Origin: a candidate division TM6 bacterium UASB124
Lineage (GTDB): Bacteria; Dependentiae; Babeliae; Babeliales; RVW-14
Direction of reading: 5' to 3'
Length of the DNA: 22,363 nt
Assembly (NCBI GenBank): GCA_001468855.1
Contig: LDIV01000001.1
Coordinates: forward strand, 254,286-276,648
The position numbers and the translations under genes were made by a program. Shown one piece after another: positions 15,574 through 21,939 of the stretch (positions are counted from its first letter, which is position 1; each line of letters opens with the position of its first letter). The notes beneath the pieces were generated by a model. It searched no databases. It saw nothing but the letters and a program-made list of their open reading frames with translations, and was not told where the DNA came from.

Positions 15574-15597
15574 GAACAATACGTAACAGTATTGTTC
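15574..15597 (-). terminator. Possible terminator of the fibronectin-III lipoprotein gene
   Basis: A perfect 9-bp stem, GAACAATAC with GTATTGTTC around a 6-base loop, is followed on the minus strand by TTTTA. It lies about 40 bases past the stop of the gene that ends at 15639. On the + strand the same hairpin is the first stem of the candidate small RNA. Confidence 0.4.
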
Positions 15598-15605
15598 GCC
15601 CCCCC

Positions 15606-15640
15606 AACCCTCCAGCTTGTCCTAAGTTGGAGGGTTTTTT
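15606..15640 (+). terminator. Strong intrinsic terminator
   Basis: AACCCTCCAGCTT (15606-15618) pairs with AAGTTGGAGGGTT (15624-15636), a 13-bp stem with one G-T pair and a 5-base loop, followed by TTTT, A and TTTT. It is oriented for the + strand; on the minus strand it is followed by a G-run and not by T. Its T tract overlaps the stop codon of the minus-strand gene at 15639. Confidence 0.85.
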
Positions 15641-16097
15641 ATTTTACACTCACAACTTGGCTTGCTGGACCTTCAATTATCTGATCACCAACGGCAAAAA
15701 CAGCACGAATAACATAGCTATGTCTGATATCATGTTTTTGCTTCGAAGAATCGATGAATGTAGTTTGTTGAATTGGTTTTTTATTAATCGGTTCCTTAGG
15801 TACAAAATAACCTTTGACCAATCGATATACATTATATCCGTTCAATTGGGGCAGACCTGCCTTTGTTTCCTTAATCGCAGCAACATCAATCGGTTGCCAT
15901 GACACAATAACCGAGTCCTTGCCTTGCTGCACAATAAGACCATGAATTGATGGCAATGTTAATTTATTTATCCTGATTTTATCGTGCTGAGGAAAAACAA
16001 AAACACCGCGTTGCTTACGACCACAATGAACTAAAAAAAGCAACCATATTATGGCTATTGTTTTTATTACACTTATGTTGTTTGATATTCGTTTCAT
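15639..16097 (-). CDS. Putative lipoprotein with a fibronectin type III domain
   Basis: A 152-residue exported protein. Its N terminus is a signal sequence ending WLLFLVHCGRKQ; Cys25 followed by a charged segment suggests a lipoprotein, although His at the -1 position is unusual for signal peptidase II. Residues about 47-151 look like one fibronectin type III domain: SVIVSWQPID with the conserved Trp, GYNVYRLV, TTFIDSS and SYVIRAVFAVG with the conserved Tyr. Such domains mediate binding at the periplasm or surface; the ligand is unknown. ATG 16097 is preceded by AAGGA. It stands alone, with about 500 bp of non-coding sequence upstream. Confidence 0.72.
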   Translation of the reverse strand: MKRISNNISVIKTIAIIWLLFLVHCGRKQRGVFVFPQHDKIRINKLTLPSIHGLIVQQGKDSVIVSWQPIDVAAIKETKAGLPQLNGYNVYRLVKGYFVPKEPINKKPIQQTTFIDSSKQKHDIRHSYVIRAVFAVGDQIIEGPASQVVSVK

Positions 16098-16611
16098 TAT
16101 TTATTCCTTGTTTATAACGAATAGTAAAAACAAATTTGAAATCAATGTTTAGATATTGAGATCGCCATGGACCAAGTGTTACTGAATTCACGTACCAATA
16201 ATTATTTCAATTGGGTAACTTACAAAACGTTCAAGTTTTCAATGTTCCATCTACCTAGATCTAAGGCATGCTCATCAAAGTTATTCTATGTTTTTAGTCA
16301 ATGTCTCTGCCAGCACTCCTTTTTATACGATGGCAGTCAAAAACAATGTGCATCATCAACTTGTACTTTGAATATACGCCAACCCAGTACCTCCACACAG
16401 TATGCCATTTCATTCTTCTTACGCAAAAACCTTTTTATATATTCCGTAATTGACCATTCATATTGAATGAAAAAACTTGGGATGTTCTGGCGTATAATAG
16501 AGAAAGGTTATACTAACCTAACATTTGCAAACACAGCTCGTCTTTTATCCGCATTTAAGCAAAAAAGTACATGCTCATTAATCCAAAATGAGAGACTTGT
16601 CTAAAATTTTT
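16098..16611. other. 514-bp stretch without an intact gene
   Basis: No complete gene with a ribosome binding site is visible. On the minus strand a protein-like frame without an ATG start runs from 16507 to 16337 (including RKKNEMAYCVEVLGW and ending VDDAHCF), and a second short protein-like piece (HALDLGRWNIENLNVL) follows in another frame near 16220-16275, which suggests a decayed gene. The perfect inverted repeats CATTCA-TAT-TGAATG (16455-16469) and AGGTTA-TAC-TAACCT (16505-16519) flank a consensus TATAAT at 16493-16498, which lacks a matching -35 box. The + strand frame at 16167-16466 has an unlike-protein composition and I do not accept it. Confidence 0.4.
16574..16592 (-). terminator. 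Weak terminator after the efflux operon
   Basis: CTCATT pairs with AATGAG around a 7-base loop, about 20 bases past the stop of the tolC-like gene. On the minus strand six T residues follow after seven bases. The stem is short and the T-run is displaced, so this is tentative. Confidence 0.3.
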
Positions 16612-17970
16612 CTACTCAAGTTCTTTTGGATAACCACATGCATATACAAGGCTTCTTTCTTTGATTGCCGCATCGACTGCCAATTCAAGCCACTCATATT
16701 CTGTTTTTTCCCATTCGGTTTGAGCAGCATCAAGCTCAATTTGAGAAATAACACCTATAGTAAATTCTTGTTTCTTCATCGCAAAATTATTTCTTGTATA
16801 CACAAGATCAACTTTTTTAGCTTCGAGGGTAACCAGTGCTTGCTTGAGTACATAATATGCAGTTTCGATAGCAAGTTTAATATCTTGAAGCGATTGATCT
16901 TTAGCAAGTATTTCTTTGGTCAAGATCGCATGAGCCTCTTTTTCCTCATAATCATGAAGCAACCCATTGAAAATTGGCCAGTTTATTCTAAGCCCAAAGT
17001 TATAAAAATTTCGTGGAAGAACCGCCCCCTGTCCAGTTCGTTCCGATATTAATCCACCACTTGTTCCATAAGCACTAATTATTGGTAAATTAGAACGTTG
17101 AGCAATATAAACTTGATCCTTGGCAATATCAATCTGTTGATCTACAATTTTAAGAGATTCACTGTTTTCTGTTGCATAATTGTAGTACGTTTCCAATGGC
17201 AATAATTTAAACTCTTTTGGTTCTTTCCATTCAAGGGCTAATGTTACAATATGCTGTTTGTTGTTTGTGTCGGCCATTGGCTTTTCTAAATTTCTCACTG
17301 CAAGATCAATTGATTGTCCCATAAAAAATTCAAGTTTTCTTTGAGCAAGCTCAATCCCTTGATAATATTTATCAACAATTGCCAAATTTTTTGCATGGTC
17401 AGATTCACTTTTTAACCAAACACTTTTGTCGAGTAACTTAAGTTTGTTGGCATACGATTGTTTTGTATAAGTACTTGTTGATGATTTATGTAAAGCAAGT
17501 ATATACGCTTGCTGTTGTTGCACTTTCCAGCATTCAAGAAAAGCAACTTCAACGGCATTCCTGATTGCTTTTTTGTCTTTGTCATTTGCCAACTGAACGA
17601 TATTGGTTTGCTTTTTTGCTTGTTTATATTTCTCAATTGGACCGGCAAATGAGTAGATCAGTTGTTGAACATCCATGGTTATTTGTGTTTGTAAACCGTC
17701 ACCACCATTTTTTTGTCCAATGTCCGCCATCATTCCAACATGAGGTAAATATGCTGACCACACCTGCATACCTTTGGCCTTACTTGCTTCGATAGCATAT
17801 TTATATGTTTGTAAGTTAGGCTTGTTGCCCATGGCTATTTCAACAGCTTCAGTAATAGTAAGCGGTGTTGATGCTGTGGTATTTACTGGTTCTGATTGTA
17901 GAAGAGCGTCTTGAGCATAGTTGAATGGTAAATAAGTAAGCGTTAAAAAAAGTATTATAAGAAAAATCAT
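16612..17970 (-). CDS. TolC-like outer membrane efflux channel
   Basis: The 452-residue outer-membrane component of a tripartite pump. A Sec signal peptide (1-19, ending PFNYA) is followed by the duplicated helical-hairpin architecture of outer membrane efflux proteins: LTITEAVEIAMGNKPNLQTYKYAIEASKA opens the first repeat in the usual way (residues about 37-65), and ENSESLKIVDQQIDIAKDQV opens the second. Strand segments such as SAYGTSGG and FGLRINWPIFNG would form the barrel. Length matches the family. The start ATG 17970 has GGAG about ten bases upstream. It is the last gene of the operon, 30 bp after the permease gene, so channel, permease, ATPase and adaptor would be made together. The exported compound is unknown. 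Confidence 0.88.
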   Translation of the reverse strand: MIFLIILFLTLTYLPFNYAQDALLQSEPVNTTASTPLTITEAVEIAMGNKPNLQTYKYAIEASKAKGMQVWSAYLPHVGMMADIGQKNGGDGLQTQITMDVQQLIYSFAGPIEKYKQAKKQTNIVQLANDKDKKAIRNAVEVAFLECWKVQQQQAYILALHKSSTSTYTKQSYANKLKLLDKSVWLKSESDHAKNLAIVDKYYQGIELAQRKLEFFMGQSIDLAVRNLEKPMADTNNKQHIVTLALEWKEPKEFKLLPLETYYNYATENSESLKIVDQQIDIAKDQVYIAQRSNLPIISAYGTSGGLISERTGQGAVLPRNFYNFGLRINWPIFNGLLHDYEEKEAHAILTKEILAKDQSLQDIKLAIETAYYVLKQALVTLEAKKVDLVYTRNNFAMKKQEFTIGVISQIELDAAQTEWEKTEYEWLELAVDAAIKERSLVYACGYPKELE

Positions 17971-18000
17971 AACAATATCTCCATAGTCAAATAAGGTTTT

Positions 18001-19212
18001 TTATGTATCAAGTAGAGCTTCAACGGGATTGAGTTGCGATGCTTTATATGCAGGATAGTAACCAAAAAACAAGCCAATCAGTACTGATGAACCTAATGAA
18101 AGAATTAGTGCTGTTTTTGATATAAATATCGGCCAGCCGAGGACAAATCCTATGATCTTTGAAACCCCAATCCCAAGCGATGCTCCAACAATACCGCCAG
18201 CTAGACAAATAGTTATTGCTTCCAAGATAAATTGTAGAAGGATTGCTCTTTTTTTAGCACCCAAAGCCATCCGAATCCCAATTTCTTTTGTTCGTTCTTT
18301 GACACTTACAAGCATGATATTCATGATACCGATACCACCAACAATAAGTGATATTGACGCTATAATTAAAAGAAGAAGGTTAAGAACACTTGATGCAGCA
18401 TCGGAGGCCTGAGAAATATCGTTTTGAGTGAAAAATGTAAAATCATCTTCATCTGTTCGGCATAAATGGTGCTTTTGGCGCAAAATGGAACGAATAAGAG
18501 ATGCCGTTGCGTCCATGCGTTCTTTTGTTTTTGTTGAAAGCAAAAAAGCCGAGTATGTTGTTTTGCCCATAAGTTTACGCTGAACGGTTGTTACCGGTGC
18601 GAAAATGATATCATCCTGATCTCGGCCATCCGGTGTTTTACCAAGTTCTGTGAGAACCCCGATGATTTTGAATGGTAATTTTTTAATGCGAATCATTTTG
18701 CCTATCGGATTTGTTGTACCAAATAATTCACGTGCAGAAACAGCTCCTACGACAGCTAGCCTATGGTTTGCGGTTACATCATGTTCGGTAAAAAATCTAC
18801 CATCTTTAAGTTTCCAGTTTCTAACGATGATGTAGTCTTGATTAACACCTGCTACAATTGTCTGCCAATTTGAGGTTTCAGAAACAGCTTTTGTCGGTTG
18901 CATAACGGCTGGTGATATAAAAGCAATGTCATCGCATTCGGCCTTGATTGCTTCATAGTCTGCTTCTTTAAGTGTAGGCGCAAGCCCACCACGTTGACTT
19001 AAATGCTTGGGCGATGAACCCAAAACAATAATAAAGTTGCTTCCGAGCTTTTCGATCGTTTGATTGACACGAGCCTTTGCACCCTCACCAATAGACATAA
19101 CCGCAATAATCGAAATAACACCGATAATTATGCCCAACGTTGTTAACAAAGAACGTATTTTGTGATTACTGAGTGATCGGAAAGCAGAGGTAGAAAGTTG
19201 ATAAAAGTTCAT
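18001..19212 (-). CDS. MacB/FtsX-type ABC transporter permease
   Basis: A 403-residue inner-membrane permease with the layout of the MacB permease domain. An N-terminal membrane helix follows a conserved start (AFRSLSNHKIRSLLTTLGIIIGV), then a large periplasmic domain (about 50-275, with the MacB-like core RNWKLKDGRFFTEHD and GTTNPIGKMIRI), then three C-terminal helices (about 280-400) including IGGIGIMNIMLVSVKERTKE and IGIRMALGAKKR, the FtsX coupling region that touches the ATPase. Mechanotransmission through the periplasmic domain to the adaptor and channel is known for MacAB-TolC. The start ATG overlaps the ATPase stop (ATGA), so the two are translated together. In E. coli MacB both domains are one chain; here they are separate, as in YknYZ-type pumps. 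Confidence 0.93.
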   Translation of the reverse strand: MNFYQLSTSAFRSLSNHKIRSLLTTLGIIIGVISIIAVMSIGEGAKARVNQTIEKLGSNFIIVLGSSPKHLSQRGGLAPTLKEADYEAIKAECDDIAFISPAVMQPTKAVSETSNWQTIVAGVNQDYIIVRNWKLKDGRFFTEHDVTANHRLAVVGAVSARELFGTTNPIGKMIRIKKLPFKIIGVLTELGKTPDGRDQDDIIFAPVTTVQRKLMGKTTYSAFLLSTKTKERMDATASLIRSILRQKHHLCRTDEDDFTFFTQNDISQASDAASSVLNLLLLIIASISLIVGGIGIMNIMLVSVKERTKEIGIRMALGAKKRAILLQFILEAITICLAGGIVGASLGIGVSKIIGFVLGWPIFISKTALILSLGSSVLIGLFFGYYPAYKASQLNPVEALLDT

Positions 19213-19895
19213 AGTGACCCCGCTCTGTCTGAAATAATATTGCCATCAACAAGTTCTATGATGCGTCTTGTTTTAGCGGCAATACTTGGTTCATGTGTTA
19301 CGATAATAATGGTAACGCCCTGGTTGGCGTTTAACTCTCTAAAAACTTGAAGAATAGTATTACCTGTTGCAGTATCCAAATTACCCGTTGGTTCATCTGC
19401 CAATATGATGGAAGGATTATTGATCAGTGAACGTGCAACGGCAACACGTTGTTGTTGCCCACCGGATATTTGGTAAGGGTAATGGTCCATACGATGAGAC
19501 AATCCGACAAGATCCAAAAGTTTTGCCGCCTTCTCTCGTGCTAGACTTTCTTTGACCCCTGCATAAAGCTGAGGCAGAGCAACATTATCAAGTGTCGTTA
19601 GGTCCGGAAGTAGATGAAACTTCTGAAAAACAAAACCAATTTTCTGATTACGAATATCGGCAAGTTCATCATCATTTGCAGTTGAAACATTAGTACCATC
19701 AAGAAAATATTCGCCTGATGATGCCACGTCAAGGCAGCCCAACAGGTGCATAAGCGTTGACTTACCCGAACCAGAAAAACCGGTGATTGCAACAAATTCA
19801 CCCTTATCAATACTCAAACTGACGCCCTTGAGGACTTTCAGTTCGTTGTCTCCCATCTTATAAATTTTTATAAGATTTTTTACATCTATTAACAT
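19209..19895 (-). CDS. ABC transporter ATPase of the MacB/LolD class
   Basis: The 228-residue cytoplasmic motor of the pump. Motifs are intact: Walker [10 protein letters not shown] (39-47), Q-loop [12 protein letters not shown] (89-100), signature [14 protein letters not shown] (143-156), Walker B IILADEPT with Asp167 and Glu168, D-loop GNLD and the switch His201. The class is shown by [11 protein letters not shown] and ADEPTGNLD, shared by LolD, FtsE and MacB. It starts one base after the adaptor stop (TAA-C-ATG), with AGGTAA as ribosome binding site inside the end of that gene, and its stop overlaps the permease start. Order adaptor-ATPase-permease-channel points to efflux of a drug, toxin or envelope substrate rather than to lipoprotein sorting. 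Confidence 0.95.
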   Translation of the reverse strand: MLIDVKNLIKIYKMGDNELKVLKGVSLSIDKGEFVAITGFSGSGKSTLMHLLGCLDVASSGEYFLDGTNVSTANDDELADIRNQKIGFVFQKFHLLPDLTTLDNVALPQLYAGVKESLAREKAAKLLDLVGLSHRMDHYPYQISGGQQQRVAVARSLINNPSIILADEPTGNLDTATGNTILQVFRELNANQGVTIIIVTHEPSIAAKTRRIIELVDGNIISDRAGSL

Positions 19896-19896
19896 G

Positions 19897-21117
19897 TTAT
19901 TTACCTAAACCAGAACGGTTACCCATGGTTTTCATGATCACATTTTCACGCTTAACATCATCTACTTCGGTAACAATGTGGTCATTAAGAGTTATTCCAG
20001 ACACTATCTCCGTATACTTGTCATCGGTTGCACCAAGTGTTACTTCGACCTGCGTAACGGTTTTTTTATCTTTCATTATCCAGAGATAATCTTTTTCAGC
20101 CGATTGATCGTGTGAGCTCGAATCTGCACTTGTATCTGTAGCGGTTGGTGCTTTTACAACAGTTAGACCAAGCGCTTGTGCTGCGTTTTCAATTTGTTCG
20201 GACTCTATGCGAAGTGCTTTATTAGGAACGGTGATAGCCTTTTTACTATTGGCAACGTTAATATCAACATTGATTGTCATGCCGGGACGAAATTTAAGAT
20301 CCGGGTTGGCAACATTAAGTACAACATCATATGTAACAACGTTATCAACAATGTTAGCTAGGTATTTTATATACTTTACAGTTGCTGTAAATTTCATTTT
20401 AGGAAAGGCATCGACACTAAATGTTGCTGTTTGTCCGCTTTTGACTAATCCAATATCTGCTTCGTCGACATCGATATGAGCTTCCATTTCTTTGAGGTTC
20501 GCAGCAAGCGTATAAAGAGCTGTAGCTTGAAATTGTGCAGTAACCATCTGCCCTAGATCAATCATTTTTGAAATAACAATACTATCTTCTGGTGCTCTAA
20601 TAAAGAGATTTTCATAATGTTTTTTATTAAGTTCCAGCATTGCCTTGAGCTTGTCTACACGTGCCTTTGATACTTCATAGTTTTGAGTAACAGAATCGAA
20701 TGCATTTTGAGAAATTTGACCTAATGCAAAAAGAGCTTTTTGTCTTTGATAAAACTTTTCTTGAAAGGTTAAGTTAGCGCGAGCTTCGGCAAGATCAGCA
20801 GTTGTCTTTTGAACTTCGCTATCGCCAATACCATCATCAAGAACAGCCAATATTTGATTCTTTTTAACAATATCATTGTCTACGGCAAAAACTTTTACAA
20901 CGCGTCCGGCAACTAAACTACCAACGGTTATTTGGACAACAGCTTTGAGTTTTCCTGATGCATTAACCAATTGAACTAGATCTTGTTGTATTGGCTTTTC
21001 GGTTCTTATCGGAACAACTGCATTTTTTAAGTTTTTATTTTTTATATAAAAGAATGCACCAAGTCCCAATGCAACAAGAAGAGTGAAAAGTGCTATGGCT
21101 TTTTTTAAAAATTTCAT
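19897..21117 (-). CDS. MacA-like periplasmic adaptor (membrane fusion protein)
   Basis: A 406-residue adaptor linking the ABC permease to the TolC-like channel. Residues 5-25 are a single membrane anchor. The lipoyl-like halves flank the hairpin: GSLVAGRVVKVFAVDNDIVKKNQILAVLDD (about 67-96) and LFIRAPEDSIVISKMIDLGQMV (about 171-192). Between them about 75 residues form an alpha-helical coiled-coil. A beta-barrel domain (about 205-290) and a membrane-proximal domain follow. A polar low-complexity insert (APTATDTSADSSSHD, about 325-340) is an oddity. ATG 21117 has AGGAG upstream. This is the first gene of the pump operon, about 196 bp after marR, and a MarR-type operator-like site (21270-21297) lies in that gap. 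Confidence 0.9.
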   Translation of the reverse strand: MKFLKKAIALFTLLVALGLGAFFYIKNKNLKNAVVPIRTEKPIQQDLVQLVNASGKLKAVVQITVGSLVAGRVVKVFAVDNDIVKKNQILAVLDDGIGDSEVQKTTADLAEARANLTFQEKFYQRQKALFALGQISQNAFDSVTQNYEVSKARVDKLKAMLELNKKHYENLFIRAPEDSIVISKMIDLGQMVTAQFQATALYTLAANLKEMEAHIDVDEADIGLVKSGQTATFSVDAFPKMKFTATVKYIKYLANIVDNVVTYDVVLNVANPDLKFRPGMTINVDINVANSKKAITVPNKALRIESEQIENAAQALGLTVVKAPTATDTSADSSSHDQSAEKDYLWIMKDKKTVTQVEVTLGATDDKYTEIVSGITLNDHIVTEVDDVKRENVIMKTMGNRSGLGK

Positions 21118-21269
21118 ACCAGCTCCTAAAATTTATTGGGTGTTGTTATTTGAAATAAAACGATACATTTAAAAATCACTAGTTGAAGCTTTACCATCCA
21201 TCTCAATTTCTTAGTTGTAATAAAAACACAACATGGTGAGTGCTTTATTTTATATTAAACCTTACATTG

Positions 21270-21297
21270 TTAGCTTCCTAATTATTAGAACCCTAAG
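21270..21297. promoter_or_regulatory. Operator-like site before the efflux operon
   Basis: A 28-bp site that matches the site before marR (21773-21800) at 20 of 28 positions without gaps. It begins TTAGC and ends CTAAG, so the outer TTAG and CTAA form an inverted repeat, and it contains the perfect palindrome CTAAT-T-ATTAG in the middle. It lies 153 bp before the adaptor start; a possible -10 box TATAAA at 21249-21254 would put the -35 region inside this site. Binding by the neighbouring MarR protein is inferred. Confidence 0.6.
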
Positions 21298-21313
21298 TAA
21301 ATAATTAAAAAAA

Positions 21314-21757
21314 TTAGATCGTTTCAAATTTTTCGTTAATTAAACGAAGGAGTTGCAAGGTAAAATTTTTTTGTTCTTCAGTCATTCCCTGAATAATCTT
21401 TTTTTCGGTGTCATGAAAAATGGCTATTAAAGTATCTATAAGTTCTTTTCCCTTGACTGTCAGGATCAACTCTTTTGTTCGTTCATCTTTAACACCGGTG
21501 ATACGTTTAATAAAGCCTTTTTTTTCAAGTCCTTGCAATAAACTTGTAACAGATGCCCCCGTTATACCAATCCACGCTTCAATATCCTTTTGGCAAAGAG
21601 AAACACCCTGCTTTTGCTTCTCATAGATGAATCCAATGATTCGAGCTTGTTGGTTTCCGATGCCATAAGGTTTTAAATGCTTATCAATAGATCGCTTAAT
21701 GTTATGTACGATGATTCTTAAATAAAATTGAAATGGATACTCAATTTCGTTTTTCAT
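21314..21757 (-). CDS. MarR-family transcriptional regulator
   Basis: A 147-residue DNA-binding regulator. Helices at about 8-45 form the dimer part. The winged helix-turn-helix covers about 50-105: LCQKDIEAWIGITGASVTSLLQGLEKKGFIKR is the recognition region and KDERTKELILTVKGKEL the wing, with the characteristic Asp-x-Arg (DER). C-terminal helices (110-147) complete the dimer interface. MarR proteins usually repress themselves and a neighbouring pump and let go on binding a small ligand. Here an efflux operon lies directly downstream on the same strand, and two similar operator-like sites lie before both units. ATG 21757 has AAAGGA upstream. Ligand unknown. Confidence 0.93.
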   Translation of the reverse strand: MKNEIEYPFQFYLRIIVHNIKRSIDKHLKPYGIGNQQARIIGFIYEKQKQGVSLCQKDIEAWIGITGASVTSLLQGLEKKGFIKRITGVKDERTKELILTVKGKELIDTLIAIFHDTEKKIIQGMTEEQKNFTLQLLRLINEKFETI

Positions 21758-21772
21758 GTCACAATCCTTTGG

Positions 21773-21800
21773 TTAGCATTCTAATCATCAGATTACTAAC
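21773..21800. promoter_or_regulatory. Operator-like site before marR
   Basis: A 28-bp site beginning TTAGCATTCTAATC and ending GATTACTAAC, with outer TTAG/CTAA arms and inner TAATC/GATTA arms. Adding the neighbouring bases the outer arms become GGTTAG and CTAACC. It lies 15 bp before the marR start and covers the -10 region of the likely marR promoter, a position suited to autorepression. Confidence 0.6.
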
Positions 21801-21818
21801 CTTTGATTGTATCGTCAA
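21790..21818 (-). promoter_or_regulatory. Candidate promoter of marR
   Basis: On the minus strand TTGACG (21813-21818) is 17 bases from TAATCT (21790-21795). The -10 match is only 3 of 6, but its -10 box sits in the operator-like site 21773-21800. Start of transcription would be near 21783, close to the ribosome binding site at about 21765. Confidence 0.35.
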
Positions 21819-21939
21819 GAGCAAAAAGTGAATTGCTCCTTATGTGGTGCATAAAATTCAAATTCTTAGTTTATACTTTAGACATAGCTATCATTGTTCT
21901 TGTTTTTTTATTTCATAGCTGCTAATAAGAACGGTATAA

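Larger units (their letters stand above)
15532..15641 (+). ncRNA. Candidate small RNA of about 110 nt
   Basis: The segment lies between a sigma-70-type promoter (15497-15525) and a strong intrinsic terminator (15606-15640), with no gene on the + strand. Two tiny ORFs (MKNL and MNKSP) are present but lack ribosome binding sites. Structure: an A-rich 5' part, a 9-bp hairpin at 15574-15597 (GAACAATAC / GTATTGTTC), a single-stranded run of seven C at 15599-15605, then the terminator hairpin. A C-run between two stems is a plausible pairing site for G-rich ribosome binding sites. I do not recognise it as 6S, SRP RNA, tmRNA or RNase P RNA. The exact 5' end is a guess. Confidence 0.45.

Noticed and set aside
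15380..15607. Minus-strand frame of 75 codons beginning with a G-rich stretch
   Set aside because: It starts at a TTG within the G7 run, covers the promoter and hairpins of the candidate small RNA, and its Phe/Leu/Val-rich text looks like chance translation.
16167..16466. Plus-strand frame of 99 codons
   Set aside because: No ribosome binding site, and its Cys/Ser/Phe-rich composition suggests the antisense of a decayed minus-strand coding sequence.
16588..17052. Plus-strand frame of 154 codons opposite the tolC-like gene
   Set aside because: It is the antisense shadow of a clear outer-membrane efflux gene; the Phe/Cys/Ser-rich text is typical of such shadows.
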